Program-made: the position numbers and the translations under genes
Part shown: positions 41,201 to 52,323 of the stretch, in pieces
How the letters are laid out: each line of letters starts with the position of its first letter
Numbering within the stretch: the stretch's first letter is position 1
Notes under the pieces: generated by a model
The model's input: the letters and a program-made list of their open reading frames with translations, nothing else
What the model was told of the DNA's origin: nothing
Databases searched by the model: none
Source: Yponomeuta sedellus
Lineage: Eukaryota; Arthropoda; Insecta; Lepidoptera; Yponomeutidae
Reading direction: 5' to 3'
NCBI GenBank assembly: GCA_934045075.1
Contig: OW203730.1
Span: forward strand, 7,204,785-7,268,784
Length of the DNA stretch: 64,000 nucleotides

Positions 41201-44200
41201 GTAGGTATCAAGCCGCCCTTAAGGCCTCTGCCATGGCTTAATGACTGCCATTACATGACAGGCGGCACCGACGGCTTAACGTGCCTTGCGAAGCACGGAA
41301 GCGGTCGGAAAAAAAATGCCACTGGCGGTAGTCACGGGGACGGTCACCCATCCTGCACCTGACCGCGCCTGTTGTTGCTTAACTCAAGTGATTGATTCCA
41401 AACATTCCGTTCGGCTAGGCCACGAGCGCTGCGTGCGCAATAAAGTTTAAATACAAATACTAACGCAAGTTCAGATTGAAACCCTGCGATGGCTGCAAGG
41501 GGCTGACGGTAGTCGACGTGGTGGTCCGTCTGTTTGGCCTGCAGCCGTCGCAGTCGAAGAATGAGTCGAGCAAGTCCTCCATGCTAGTAGTGGTACTGAC
41601 GCTGGCATCATCATCGTCGTCATCACAGAAGAGGTCACACCAGAAGCCACCGTCGAAAAATGGCTGGAAAGCATAGAATGACGTGGAAGATGAAATGAAA
41701 TTTTGAAATGATATGTTTATACGTATAGAAATGTCACACATATATTTTACAAAAACCTATTTAGAGGCTAAAAATTCCACCCATGCGGCATGGGTGGAAT
41801 TTTTTGTTGTTGCCCGGCTCGTTGCTCGGCATGGGCCATGCCAAGCAACGAGCCGGGCAACTACCGGCATCAGTGAACTTTCGAACTTCTTTACCATACT
41901 CTCTGTATTACTTACAGGCAGCGATATATTTTATAGCGATAGCGAAATTGCAACGCTGATGTTTAGCTGGCTTAAATTTAAAAAATAATTATATTACCTA
42001 CCACTGATCATAGCTACTAGTAGCTATGATATTTATGTCTACAATACATATCTAATAATGTATAAAGTACCACATAATAAAGAATTGTGATGACAGACAG
42101 CACACACTATTTGCCTCCGAAGACACAATAAACAACCGTGAAGCAAAACTAATCGAAACATTTACAAAGAATGCACAAAAGATGTCATTGAATATTCCAT
42201 GAGCGTATAAACCATCATCTCTTATTCCTATTAGCATAAAAACTAAAGTTGAGAAATAATTTTAGTCCGCAAAAAACCCCTTATCACACAGTATTCAAGA
42301 CAAGCGATCGTAAAATATTAGCGTCCTAATTGTTGGACGTGCCTTATCTGATGCAGAATGAATTACTTAAGTTCTTGGAAAAACCCTGCAGCTATTCTAG
42401 TCCATTTATTATTCTCTAAACATACATTTTATCAATCCTTTAGGCCCCTCTTTAAGACCTTTGTGCAGCGTATTTTGGCAACTATTCGTCTGCAGACCAT
42501 AATAAAATTTGAACCGTTCAGAGCCTAGACAGTTGGACTAGGCTTCAACAAATTCGGCAAATCAAGCTTATCGGAAAGTTAAGACGTAATTATATAAAAC
42601 ATGTTTTAAAAGAAAAAAACGTACCAGTGCAATGCTTTAACCACACAAACCTATCTTGCTATCTTACTGTCAACCGATTTGATAATTCGTTAAAGTGACA
42701 AATATCTTATTTACTACAGTTACTCTCATAGAGCAAATTAATGTTGTAGATTTGAAAACACCTGCACCACGTTCAAGTATGCAGTAGCAATTCGTTCGAC
42801 AGATTGTGGTAAATTCTACTTGACGTAGAATATTTTCGGGGCTTAATCGCGTAGTAATTTATTGACATTTGTAATTAAGTGCCGTGAAACTGACGTTACT
42901 TCTATATGTGCGAGAATTAAAGCGCGTAATGACATTCCTTTTTCTGAAGGTATTCTCCGAAGTGCTAGTGTTCGTTTGCTGAAACAAATAATTAGGAATA
43001 CATATTGCAAATTAGACAAAGTGAGCCGTGCATTGTTTGAATTGCATTGTGAGTGTAGTGCTGTACTTTCATACGAAGATTTCGACACGTGTGATCGAAT
43101 TACTTATTTACAAGCTGAGCGTATTTATGAATTATCAGAAAGACGTATTATACATTGTTTTAAGTACCTAAGTACATGCCAGAATTCGAACCCAGGACCT
43201 TCCGATTGAGAAGCCGACAGTTGATGTGCATGACCGAAAATTTAGGAAGTTATGTGATCGCCACAAGCGTTCTGCTGTTCATACGGAGGAAGTAACATCG
43301 ATCATCAATTTATCCAGTACAACATTAAACAGTGCAACGGAAAGTGTCTAAATTTTGCGACTACCCCCCAACGAATTCCGTACGAAAAAATTATAAGTAG
43401 TGTCGAAGAAGTCATAATCCGCAACCAACTACCTTTGAGTGATTCGGAATCACTAAGACAGGATGTTTCGGTAATATTAGGCAGGGCCAAATTACCGAAA
43501 TTCAACGTTTCTTCCGAAGAGCGGGTGGCACTTAAGAACTTGCGCGAAAACAAAGAGGTATGTGTTGATAAGGCTGATAAGGGAAATGCTACGGTTGTGA
43601 TCGACTCAAAAGATTATGATCTTAAGGTACGTGAATTGTTGAGTGACACAACAGTGTACAAACCTGTGTCATACCTGTGACCCGACCGCCAGACTGACAC
43701 GATGAATACGTGCCGTCATTAGGGATCACGAAGAAATTATGGAAGCGGATGATTTCATTCGGTTATTTAAGCCAAAGATCGTACAACCACCAAAACTGTA
43801 TGGGATACCTAAAGTACATACACCTAGCGTTCCACTGAGACCTATAGTGAGTCAAATAAACTCACCGACTTACAGCCTTGCAGGTTATGTTGCTAAGGTA
43901 CTACAGCCATTGGTAGGGAAGACATCTTCCTTCGTAAAAGATTCTCGCCATTTCATTAGTATAATTAGGGACATCAAACTGGAACCAGATGAAGTCATGG
44001 TGAGTTTTGATGTCGAATCACTTTTCACCAATGTTACTACCACCACTAAGGAATGTGCATTCCTAATTCGACAACAATTTAATGAAAAGAACATACCAGA
44101 GGGGCACATAACCTTATTATATTACGGAACTGTTTGGAAGGTAGTTATTTTCTGTATAGAGGGCAGCATTACCTACAGATAGATGGCGTTGCTATGGGGA

Positions 44201-45967
44201 GTCCTGTAGGACCCGTGATGGCTAATATCTGGATGGAGCACAACGAGTCGCTGATACAATTTCCATCCGGTTTAAAATTATGGAAACGATATGTGGACGA
44301 TGTGTTTTGCATTATGAAAGGTAACAAAACGGAAGTTGAACAGTTCTTGAATCACTTAAACTCATTACACCGCAAAATAAGGTTTACTTTTGAACTCCAA
44401 AGTCTACCATTTATGGATGTTAAAGTTATGGCGAGATCGGATGGATCCCTAACTCACTGTGTTTACAGAAAACCTACACACACTGACAAGTACCTACATG
44501 CTACGTCGCACCACCATCCTATGCATTTAGCATCCGTAGTATCTTCATTGGTGGACAGAGCCTATGCATTGTGTGACCCGGAATTTATGAATGAAGAACT
44601 GTCACATGTACAAGGGGTACTTAAGAAGAATGGCTATGGGGTGAAGTGCATGTATCAGAGGTGTACAACTAGGGTAAAGAGGGTTGACGTTCCGAGGGAG
44701 CGAGCATACTTGCCGTACATTAGGGGAGTGACGGACAAAGTCGGTTCTTTGCTAAAGAAGTATGCAATCAAGACAGTTTTCACTCCACTGCTCAAGATAG
44801 CAGCGCAGGTAGGAACAGTCAAGGACACCATACCCTATCAAACACCAGGTGTGTACAAAGTCGATTGCAGTTGCGGTAGTTCTTATATCGGACAAACTAA
44901 GCGGACCATTGCTGAAAGAGTCAAGGAACATATAGCAGCTGTCAAAAACCGCCAGGTGGAAAAGTCAGCGATAGCGGAACATCTTCTTGAATTCCCGAAC
45001 GGAGTACAGATGTTTTTTAAAATGTATGAATGCAGTTTTTCTTCTTATTAAAATCGATGACATGGTCCCTCAGAACAGATCTTCGTATGTCTTATAGTTT
45101 CAGACTTTCCCATACTGACCGATTTGAATGAGACACCCTGTATAATATTAATAATTTTTCGTATCGTAATAGATTCAAAGATTTGTACACAATCCGCTTT
45201 TTACACGACTGCTTTAACAAAAAAAGGATTATGTTTTAGGGTTTATGTATATTTTTGCAAGGTTCTTTGTTCAACCATACATCTAAGCGATTAAACTTGT
45301 TTCATAACTACATTTCTTACATCATCCTTGGTTATATGGCAACTTGTAGTCGTGTATTGAACACATTCATAAATACAATGCTAGTAACTATCTATCAGAT
45401 ACCAAAGGGGTATCTGACATGGTCCGTGTTTTTATTTTGTAATAAAGTATTTTAACATTATAGCTTCGCAGTTACGTTATAAAGTGCCTAGACCTCCTGG
45501 TGGGTCTATCGGTTAACACCCTTGGTTACTAAAACGGAGGGCTTGTGGGGTCGATTCCCAATGGAGGCCGCCGTAATTGTCTTTGTACAAATAGCCTCAG
45601 TCTCGGTATATTTCGATGTTTGTGATGTCCTTCCCGGTTACTACAGCACATGGTATCCTAGTTTGGGCCAGGATAAGTGATTTTATTGTGCGGAAGTTAT
45701 TTATTTACGGTAAGTGACAAACGTAAATAATAAGTAAAGAGGTTCGAAATTTCACTGATGCCGGTGAGTCGCCCATTATCTCAGTTGGAAAGAGCGCTGG
45801 CATGGATAGCCAGAGGTCGCGGGTTCGAATCCAGGCATGGGTGGATTTTTTAGCCTCTAAATAAGTTTGTAAATAAAAAGTGTCGAAATACAAACCTTGC
45901 CCTCGATCTCTCTTAAGGAGACCACCAAAGCGGTGAAGCACAGTAAGAGACGCAAAGCCACTGCCAT
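37157..45967 (-). CDS. Small secreted Cys/Asp- and Ala/Pro-rich protein, three exons
   Basis: Exons 45896-45967, 41465-41663 and 37157-37341 join in phases 0 and 1 to give about 151 residues. The family is not recognised. The protein has a signal peptide, then WCDLFCDDDDDDASVSTTTS, a second Cys pair in DCDGCRPN, a Thr/Ser-rich stretch, GFNLNL, then a WLLNFLPWVPG segment and an Ala/Pro tail with two NAT sequons. It should be secreted; the Thr/Ser/Pro content suggests O-glycosylation (inference). The alternative is that exon 2 is terminal, reading one codon further to a TAG at 41460-41462. The phase match and the GTTAGT donor favour splicing. The introns hold a truncated LINE, a 5S-headed SINE and a Penelope-like remnant. 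Confidence 0.6.
37806..40215 (-). pseudogene. 5'-truncated LINE with reverse transcriptase, frameshifted
   Basis: The main frame (38333-39919) gives 528 residues with a full reverse transcriptase: DLRPISILPVLSKVIEK, LLDYSRAFDCLHP (catalytic Asp at about 132), DRGVPQGSLLSPIIFSIF and YADD at 224-227. Thumb and C-terminus follow, ending KKYFKS. An upstream piece (39952-40215) is in another frame; the shift lies at about 39965-40010. The endonuclease and ORF1 are missing. The 3' UTR contains the TG repeat and runs to about 37806, where it ends in an AATAAAATTCTTTTTATTC-like tail. The same 3' UTR occurs at 5445-5590. Jockey/CR1 group by form. Confidence 0.85.
38217..38293. repeat. (TG)n microsatellite
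   Basis: An imperfect dinucleotide run interrupted by GAGAGGG and AAGGG, inside the 3' UTR of the LINE at 37806-40215. Confidence 0.9.
40216..41067. other. Intron sequence with LINE 3' end
   Basis: A LINE-like 3' UTR on the plus strand lies at about 40560-40730 (TCACTTTTAGTGATAAAG, GATAAAGTGTTCTCTATC). No exon was found. Confidence 0.4.
41068..41432 (-). mobile_element. 5S-headed SINE
   Basis: Reverse orientation, complete from the CAACCCTTGAATGTC end to GGCCACGAGCGCT. The 5S-like head lies at about 41340-41390. It sits directly beyond the end of exon 2 of the secreted-protein gene. Confidence 0.8.
41465..41663 (-). CDS. Exon 2 of the secreted-protein gene (Cys/Asp-rich)
   Basis: The acceptor GCTTTCCAG lies before CCA at 41663 and the donor C|GTTAGT at 41459-41464. 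66 codons include four cysteines in two pairs, a run of six Asp, and TTTS and RRTTTSTTVS stretches. The frame upstream of the acceptor carries no support. Confidence 0.65.
41745..41930 (-). mobile_element. SINE-B whose tRNA core is replaced by two palindromes
   Basis: The left flank (AAAACCTATTTAGAGGC) and right flank (ACCGGCATCAGTGAAC) are those of SINE-B. In place of the A-box/B-box core there is one hairpin (ATTCCACCCATGC and complement, 41774-41800) and a second with arms of about 26 bases (GTTGCCCGGCTCGTTGCT and on, 41809-41861). Confidence 0.8.
41931..42844. other. Intron sequence, nothing recognised
   Basis: No exon, repeat or RNA fold was recognised between the SINE and the Penelope-like remnant. 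Confidence 0.4.
42845..44990 (+). pseudogene. Penelope-like element (RT plus GIY-YIG), broken
   Basis: Three or more frames together cover a Penelope-like protein. The N-terminal part (about 42862-43330) includes FRKLCDRHKRSAVHTEEVTS and ends in frame breaks near 43205 and 43330-43350. The middle (43350-44150) has NFATTPQRIPYEKIISSVEE, then VCVDKADKGNATVVIDSKDY and KLYGIPKVH. The C-terminal part (44134-44990) has DGVAMGSPVGPVMANIW, the catalytic YVDD and an endonuclease with GVYKVDCSCGSSYIGQTKR. There are stops at about 43680 and a frameshift at about 44130. The 3' end is missing: the sequence passes at 44991 into half of another transposon. These elements prime reverse transcription at chromosome ends or nicks (family knowledge). 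Confidence 0.85.
44991..45145 (+). mobile_element. Half of the TACAGGGTGTC foldback element
   Basis: Matches 12080-12231 with few changes, from ATTCCCGAACGGAGTACAG to GAGACACCCTGTA. Only one arm is present and it replaces the end of the Penelope-like element. Confidence 0.85.
45480..45700 (+). mobile_element. SINE-D (tRNA-headed)
   Basis: The head GACCTCCTGGTGGGTCTATC and GGGGTCGATTCCCAATGGAG (B-box) is followed by a tail shared with SINE-C (GATGTTTGTGATGTCCTTCC, GGTATCCTAGTTTGGGCC). Confidence 0.7.
45745..45875 (+). mobile_element. SINE-B
   Basis: Plus sense: GAGGTTCGAAATTTCACTGA, A-box (ATCTCAGTTGGAAAGAGCG), B-box (GGGTTCGAATCCAGG), then TAGCCTCTAAATAAG. It lies in intron 1 of the secreted-protein gene, just downstream of exon 1. 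Confidence 0.8.
45896..45967 (-). CDS. Exon 1 of the secreted-protein gene (signal peptide)
   Basis: 24 codons from the ATG at 45965-45967: MAVALRLLLCFTALVVSL, then REIEGK, followed by the phase-0 donor AAG|GTTTGT. This is a textbook signal peptide. The upstream minus strand has TTATAAGT (46015-46022), a TATA-like site about 50 bases before the ATG. Confidence 0.75.
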
Positions 45968-46014
45968 CCTTTCAGTATAACGCACAGAACTTCAGGCCCG
46001 CCTCTCTTGGTCTT

Positions 46015-46022
46015 ACTTATAA
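46015..46022 (-). promoter_or_regulatory. Possible TATA box of the secreted-protein gene
   Basis: TTATAAGT on the minus strand lies 48 bases upstream of the signal-peptide ATG. No clear initiator was found between them. Confidence 0.35.
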
Positions 46023-47925
46023 CGTGCCGTCTTTGCGCAAGACGGTCTGAATTAGCGAAGAGCTAAGAACTACGCCTAAAAGCCGCGAGCCTCTGAGAGA
46101 CCAACGTACTTATGTACAAAAAGAGGATTCGTCTAAAAAACTCTTAAAAACAGTTTAATAGCCTGTGGTTACGTTTTTCCCTATTTCCTACTGACTATTT
46201 AAACGGATTTTTGTAAATAACTTTGTTAATTTACGGAATGTTTAACGTTATGTAGGAGTATTATATAACGTCCAATGGTTAAGTAACGTAAGTGGCCTTT
46301 AGAAATTACAAAATAGTACATCTAACACGCTAGTATGCATTTTAAGTCGTACATAGTAATTTTAATATAAATTTTAGTATGGTAAAGCTGATATTTTTTT
46401 GCGATTTCGAAGGTTTCCCCATGGTTTGTAATTCTTAGGTTTAATTTTACAGTTATGTTGCAATATTCATGTAATAAAATAAATACTACTACTAAATAAA
46501 TGGTAAGAGTGAGTTTTGACTGTACTTTGTAAAATCGTAGAAAAAATGTTAGCGTAAATAACACGCACTAATTGACGTGTTCCAGAAATTGCAGACGATA
46601 AAGACAACATTATGTTTAACGCACTCTCCACCGACAATAGGCTAACTGTTAAGACAGCGAAAATACTCTACGTTTTAGACGAAACAGCGACGATATATAA
46701 AAGTGCCTAAACGTTGCTGAAATGCTGTTATTCGCTTCTGCGATAGTCCATTCTCTATGCCAAACTTCGCCTTCAGCTAGCCGTTGTGAAAATTCCAATT
46801 GGCCGGCACCACAATATACTCCGTATCGTTTAATTTTACGCGGTATTGAAGGCGTGTGCTTAGACACGGTCAAGTGTGAATGTCATCTGTTTACACAAGA
46901 ATAAAAAAAACGTATCGTATCTGGCGGCCCATATTTTTCATAGATATATGCTCAGCTGGAGGTCACGAAATAATCATTCGATAGTCAGCACTATTCCTTG
47001 GTATTGTTTATGATTTTCCTCAGAATCCATTTGTCGTTGAATACTAATGGAAATAGTCTGAACAATGTTCGACCCTTTATTTCTTTTGAAGGATACGGCA
47101 AACGCTCGTTTACATAACGCGTGCAGGCACCATTACAAATGCTTTAACTAACCATAGGTATCGCTGGTGATGGATAGGTTTTTCAAACTCGCATAGGATT
47201 GTGCTCGTGTCGTGACAAACAACGCTACGACACTCTAATTTTCACATTTTAAAGGCCTCCGCAGACAAGGGACTATCCCCCGGGTACTTTTTTGTCCGTC
47301 GATATAGATCTTTTATAAATTGTATCGAATAACGCACACGAATGAATTTAAGTACCCCGTACAAAAAGTCCCTCAAGTTACCGAAGACATCAAGAAACCG
47401 GACTGGACAAAAGTTCGGTCTTTTCGTTCAAACGCTTTTTCTTTTTTAACTTCATGTAAATTACACAATGTATTTTCAGAATATTTGCTTCCATAGCGTA
47501 CGCTTCACTCAATTTCCGGGAAACAAAATGACCGCACACCGTAGGCGTTGAGTCCGCGACAAGTACTTGGAGGACATTTTTTACGATACAGGGACTGTTG
47601 TCCATCTGGGACAAAATTGTTAATGCTACGGCAATCGACAGTAGTTGGTGCGGCACTAAATAGCATCGACAATCCAACCGTGCGACACATGTCATGTTCC
47701 TGCAACATGTCATCATTTTGACACACGTTGTTTCGACTAATTGTAGCAACGACACAACGTACTGGCGTGCAAATGCAAACAAACTGTTGACAAAAAGGCA
47801 ACATTTCAAGTTCCGAATATAAAATCACAAAGTTCTAACGGTAATTTGTGGACGACCCGATTGATTTACTATAAATGCTAGTGTTGAATTGAAATTGGCT
47901 CAGTGCCATTGCCATTACCGGTAGG
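46023..47925. other. No recognised gene
   Basis: Two overlapping minus-strand frames at 47390-47828 (139 and 107 codons) are Cys-containing but match no family known to me and lack splice or promoter support. A TATATAAA at 46693-46700 lies too close to a downstream short frame to be its promoter. Confidence 0.35.
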
Positions 47926-47929
47926 TATC

Positions 47930-48066
47930 ATGTCGCACTAAAGTGCTGCCGCTACCACTATCGCCCTAACGCGCTGTCGCTACCACTGACCGCACTAATG
48001 TGCTCTCGCTACCAATTGTCGCTCTAACGTGCTGTCGCTTCCAATTGTCGCCCTAAGCGTTGTCGC
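47930..48066. repeat. Minisatellite, about 32-base unit, four copies or more
   Basis: Units share CTAACGTGCTGTCGCTACCA followed by ATTGTCGCC or CTATCGCC. The array is diverged and GC-rich for the region. Confidence 0.8.
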
Positions 48067-48829
48067 GTCGTTATTTCTAGCGACTCGTCAGTGGATTTAA
48101 TAAATTTTTGAGGATTAATATATTTTAGTTATATATTAAACGGGTCTAATCGCGATTATTTATAGTATCGCGAATCATTAAAGAATACTAATGTATTTTA
48201 GTCTATTAAATAATACCTACTGTGTTGTAGCTTTGTATCAGTCATCCAATTTCGGCAATAGTTTATAGTTGTCTCTCTTGACACCAGCATCAGAAGTGGA
48301 ATAGTATAATATTAACTATAATAAGGACCATACTGCACCAGACTGGATATAGGATCCAGTGATCCAGTGTACTATCCATTGCGACCCACTTAGTAATTAC
48401 CAATATGTATGCACAACATCATTATTACACACTGGTTCAAAATGGGCTTTAACATAATTGCAAGAAACTGTTGTCATGAAGAAACGGATGCATGGAGTCG
48501 CTTGTTTATGAGTACCTACCAAATGACTCGTATTTTACGTGCATTGCGCTACATTTATTTCGATTTCAGTACAAGGGTGCGTTAATGAACATTGCGTGTT
48601 GTGCTGTCTGCAATGTGTACAGCTAATAAATACACGAGTACAAGCAATAGGTACTCATGTATATTATGAACTGATGCTCGGTCATGCGAGGCCATGCCTG
48701 GGTAAGCTCAAAAAGGAAATGATACATACTATGTGCAGTCTACTATATGCCAGACTTGGGTAACTCAGGAGCGAGATATGATAAAAAAACAATTATTAGG
48801 CAAGCTCAGTTGTGTCTGTATAATAAATG

Positions 48830-49000
48830 TAAAAACCTATTTAGAGGCTAACAATTCCACCCATGCCGGTTTTCTAACCCGCGACCTCTGGCTGTCCGTG
48901 CCAGCGCTCTATCCAACTGAGCTAATGGGCGACTCACCGGCATCAGTGAAATTTCGAACCTCTTTACACTAATCTCTGTATTACGTACAGGCGATATCTG
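48830..49000 (-). mobile_element. SINE-B
   Basis: The core and both flanks are present. The B-box is damaged (GGTTTTCTAACCCGCG on the plus strand in place of GGGATTCGAACCCGCG). Confidence 0.75.
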
Positions 49001-49057
49001 GCTGAAGTTAGGTTTTTACATCGGAATGATATTGCTGTACCCACCTGATTATATATA

Positions 49058-49170
49058 TATATTTTTATTTTTAATGCACTAACCCGTGCTAAGGACAGTT
49101 TTAAAAACCTATTTAGAGGCCAAAAATTGTCCTTAGCACGGGTTAGTGCATTAAAAATAAAAATAGTATG
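49058..49170. repeat. Palindrome made of SINE-B 3' ends
   Basis: About 42-base arms (TTTTTAATGCACTAACCCGT and on, and the complement) face each other around AAACCTATTTAGAGGC. The tRNA core is gone. Confidence 0.85.
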
Positions 49171-49699
49171 ATAATAAATGTAGTTCAATCTCGCCTCCAT
49201 CACGCACTCTAGGTATGAAACTCCCTATATATGGGCACGACGCGAGAATTCAACAATTTAACACCTACACACAACAATGTCTTATTAACACGAAATGCCA
49301 CATTAAGTAATAAATAAACATGGTACTTATTTCTCTACTAATGATGTCAATATAGTCGCGTGGTACAATATAGTCGCTGTCAATATAGTCGCGTGGTACA
49401 ATTCGCAACTTGCACGTTGTACTTTACAGTGTATGAAGTGTTTATGGATAATTATCTCGTTTAGTGAGTTAATGAGGACAATTAATGAGTTATCTCGTAA
49501 AATAATGTTTATACTCATCTTTATAAGAAAACGTTCAGAATTCTACGAAAAAACTAAATACTCTCCATTGCAGATTTGCAGAAGCGATCTCGATCTTTCA
49601 ACTCACTAACTCAGAGAGAGCCAGGTCACACATTATAAAGGAAAGTCATAGAAAAGAAAATATATTATGATTATTTACACTTTGCTCACGAATGTGGGA

Positions 49700-50085
49700 T
49701 CGTTATCAACCCTTGTATGTCCCCACTGCTGGGGCACGGGTCTCTTCCTGCATCGCAGGAAGGTTAGACCATACTCCACCACGGAGGCCAAGTCCGAGTT
49801 TGTGGAGGATTGTAAGACAGTGGCGGACCTTACTGTCAGAAGTTATCAAGTCGCCCATAAGGCCTCTGACATGGCTTAATGACTGCCATTATATGACAGC
49901 CGCCACCAACGGCTTAGCGTGCCTTGCGAAGCATGGAAGCGCTCGGAAAAATGGCACTAGCGGTAGTCATGGGACGGTCACCCATCCTGTACCTAACCGA
50001 GCCTGTTGTTGCTTAACTAAAGTGATTGATTCCAATCACTCGGTTCGCCTAGGCTACGAGCGCTTCCCTAGGCCACGAACGGTTC
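49700..50085 (-). mobile_element. 5S-headed SINE
   Basis: Reverse orientation, full length, with the complement of the 5S-like head at about 49970-50035. The head end carries a short duplication (GCGCTTCCCTAGGCCACGAA). Confidence 0.8.
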
Positions 50086-50784
50086 GTACGCGCACGTAGC
50101 ATCAAGTCAACATAAAAACGATATATCAAAAACAGACGTATCAGGTTTGATGTGGGATCGATAGAGTAGTACTGGCAGTAGGTACACGATGCCCCTTATT
50201 CATAATGGTCCGCTAACTTAAAACAGCTGCTAAACAGTGTTCTTTTTCATTCTGACTTAGGTCAATAGAAGAAGACAGAGAGAGAATTAACAATGCTTTA
50301 AGTTAGCAGACTATCATGAATAAGGGGGTTAACGTTTACGTTCTATTATGTAGGTAATTAATTGTTGTATTATGTTATTAATTATTAAAATCCCTGACCT
50401 TCGCAATACGTACGTAGTACGCACGTGCAAGGATAATAATAGTAACGATATAATCTGTGCGTTACTTAAGGCGCTTTTTGAATTGAGAATTTCACTGATT
50501 AAATATTTAAGTAACGTTCTGTCACGCTCTTTTCTGAGAAATTCTAAGAGACAGCACTACAGTTAACAATTTACTTAGCGGAATTCTCAATTCAAAAATT
50601 GGCCCTTAGGTCCGTAACTATACCTTATATAAAATGCTTTTATCTCCGAGATAGTTTCGTACGGCGTTTCAGTCATTTACTGAAAGAATGTCAATTACTC
50701 CTCCGAGGTGCTTTTTCGTGAAATTTCTTCCCGTTTTTGTTTCTGGAAATTACTTTCTGTTCTTTACCGGGATGTACTCCCTAG
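50086..50784. other. No recognised gene
   Basis: Short inverted blocks flank 50195-50330 (CTTATTCATAATGGTC and GACTATCATGAATAAGG) and may bound a MITE of about 140 bases. Nothing else was recognised. Confidence 0.4.
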
Positions 50785-51112
50785 CGAAGCGCTCGTGGCC
50801 TTAGCGAATCGAGTGATTGGAATCAATCACTTGGTTAAGCAACAACAGGCGCGGTCAGGTAAGGGATGGGTGAGCGTCCCGTGACTACCGCCACGTTAAG
50901 CGGTTGGTGCCGCCGGTCATATAATGGCAGTCGTTAGGCCATGTCAGAGGCCTTATGGGCGGCTTGATAACTTCTGACAGTAAGGCCCGCCACTGTCTTA
51001 CAACCGTCCACCAACCCGGACTTGGCCCCCGTGGTGGAGTATGGCTTAACTTTCCTGCGATGCAGAAAGAGACCCGTGCCCCAGCAGTGGGGACAACAAG
51101 GGTTGATAACGA
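50785..51112 (+). mobile_element. 5S-headed SINE
   Basis: Plus sense, with head TTAAGCAACAACAGGCGCGG then GATGGGTGAGCG. The middle lacks about 45 bases relative to other copies (the GGCATTTTTCCGAGCG region). It ends GACAACAAGGGTTGATAACG. Confidence 0.8.
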
Positions 51113-51587
51113 ACGAACTCCTTAGCGAAGTAATGGAATTTTAGAAGAAAGATTTAGTGGAAAGAGTAATAAATACCACAATTGCAATAACTACGACACC
51201 GGAATAAATAACATTAGATTTTTGGTTTTTATGATTTCAAAGTTTTCTATTGATTAGACTCATCATTATCTGCGCTGAATAAACTGGAATACTTACATTA
51301 AAGGGATTATGCGATTGATTACACAAACACGATTCTACCTGGATTCTTATTTGTGTAGAATCAAGAATAGGTTGAATCCCGATTGAGTTAAAATAGCGGC
51401 TGTGTGGAATCACGGATGTAGTAAACTGCAGTTGCGAAGAACCCATATAGTATAGAATCACGTTTGTGTAATCGATTGCATAATCCCATTGAGGGATAAA
51501 ATAAAACAATTTTCTTCATTTGTATGCTACAAATACTGAATTTAAACATCAATTAAGGTAAGTCGTTTTTTAACTCAAAAACCTTTT

Positions 51588-51690
51588 TTAAAAACCTATT
51601 TAGAGGCTAAAAAAAAATAAAACTATAAATAGGTTTTTAAATTTGTCCTTAGCACGGGTTAGTGCATTAAAAATAGTATAATCAAAAACC
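51588..51690. repeat. Core-less SINE-B with inverted ACCTATTTA ends
   Basis: AAAAACCTATTTAGAGGC is followed at once by an A-rich spacer and ATAAATAGGTTTTTAAA, then TTGTCCTTAGCACGGGTTAG. It is another derivative without the tRNA-like core. Confidence 0.7.
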
Positions 51691-52190
51691 TTTATTACGT
51701 CGGATCACCCACAATTAATTAACTGACTTTTTATTTTCAATTATTATAATTTTATATTTATTTATGGCTTGAATGTAAGATTTTTATGTATGTTTCACAA
51801 AAACTTGATTATTAATTAACGTTCCGAAATTTAATTTTTCATCCAATTTTTGTTTTATTTCATGTTTGTTAATTCAACTCAATTGGCACTAAAATTAAAT
51901 TATCCAATTAAATAAACATTTCAATTATTATTTATTTAGTATTGGTCTAACATTCTCACAAAATTATCTTTCCTTTCAATGCAAATAATTTGGAACATTC
52001 AATTTCAATTATTGTGAAAAATATTTTACTTTTACCGTAACATTCAATGCAGTGAATATTTATGCAATCGACACCTATCTATATACTCTTGCCCAGATAC
52101 ACATTTTTTTAAGTTCGTATAGATCAGTCTACATTGCACGTTTCACGTCACCACGATAAACGTTTTTCCGTGCCGCTGACTACCGTCATC
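51691..52190. other. No recognised feature
   Basis: Very AT-rich sequence downstream of the lipocalin stop codon. Confidence 0.4.
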
Positions 52191-52194
52191 ACCT

Positions 52195-52200
52195 TTTATT
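52195..52200 (-). promoter_or_regulatory. Candidate lipocalin polyadenylation signal
   Basis: AATAAA on the minus strand, about 125 bases after the lipocalin stop codon. Confidence 0.4.
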
Positions 52201-52323
52201 TCAGGCCGATTGATTGACGAATAGATTGACTAATAAAGCAAGATAGCGCTGCGAGATAGAACGAAAAAAAAACGTTTATCGCGGTTACAGTGAGGGCTGT
52301 TGTCGACTCTCAGTGGCAAGAGT

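Noticed and set aside
46693..46904. TATATAAA followed by a 60-codon Cys-containing frame with a hydrophobic start
   Set aside because: The ATG lies only about 27 bases after the TATA motif, where transcription would just begin, so the frame would have no leader. No other support exists.
47390..47828. Two overlapping minus-strand frames of 139 and 107 codons
   Set aside because: No recognisable domain, no splice or promoter signal, and two frames compete for the same bases.
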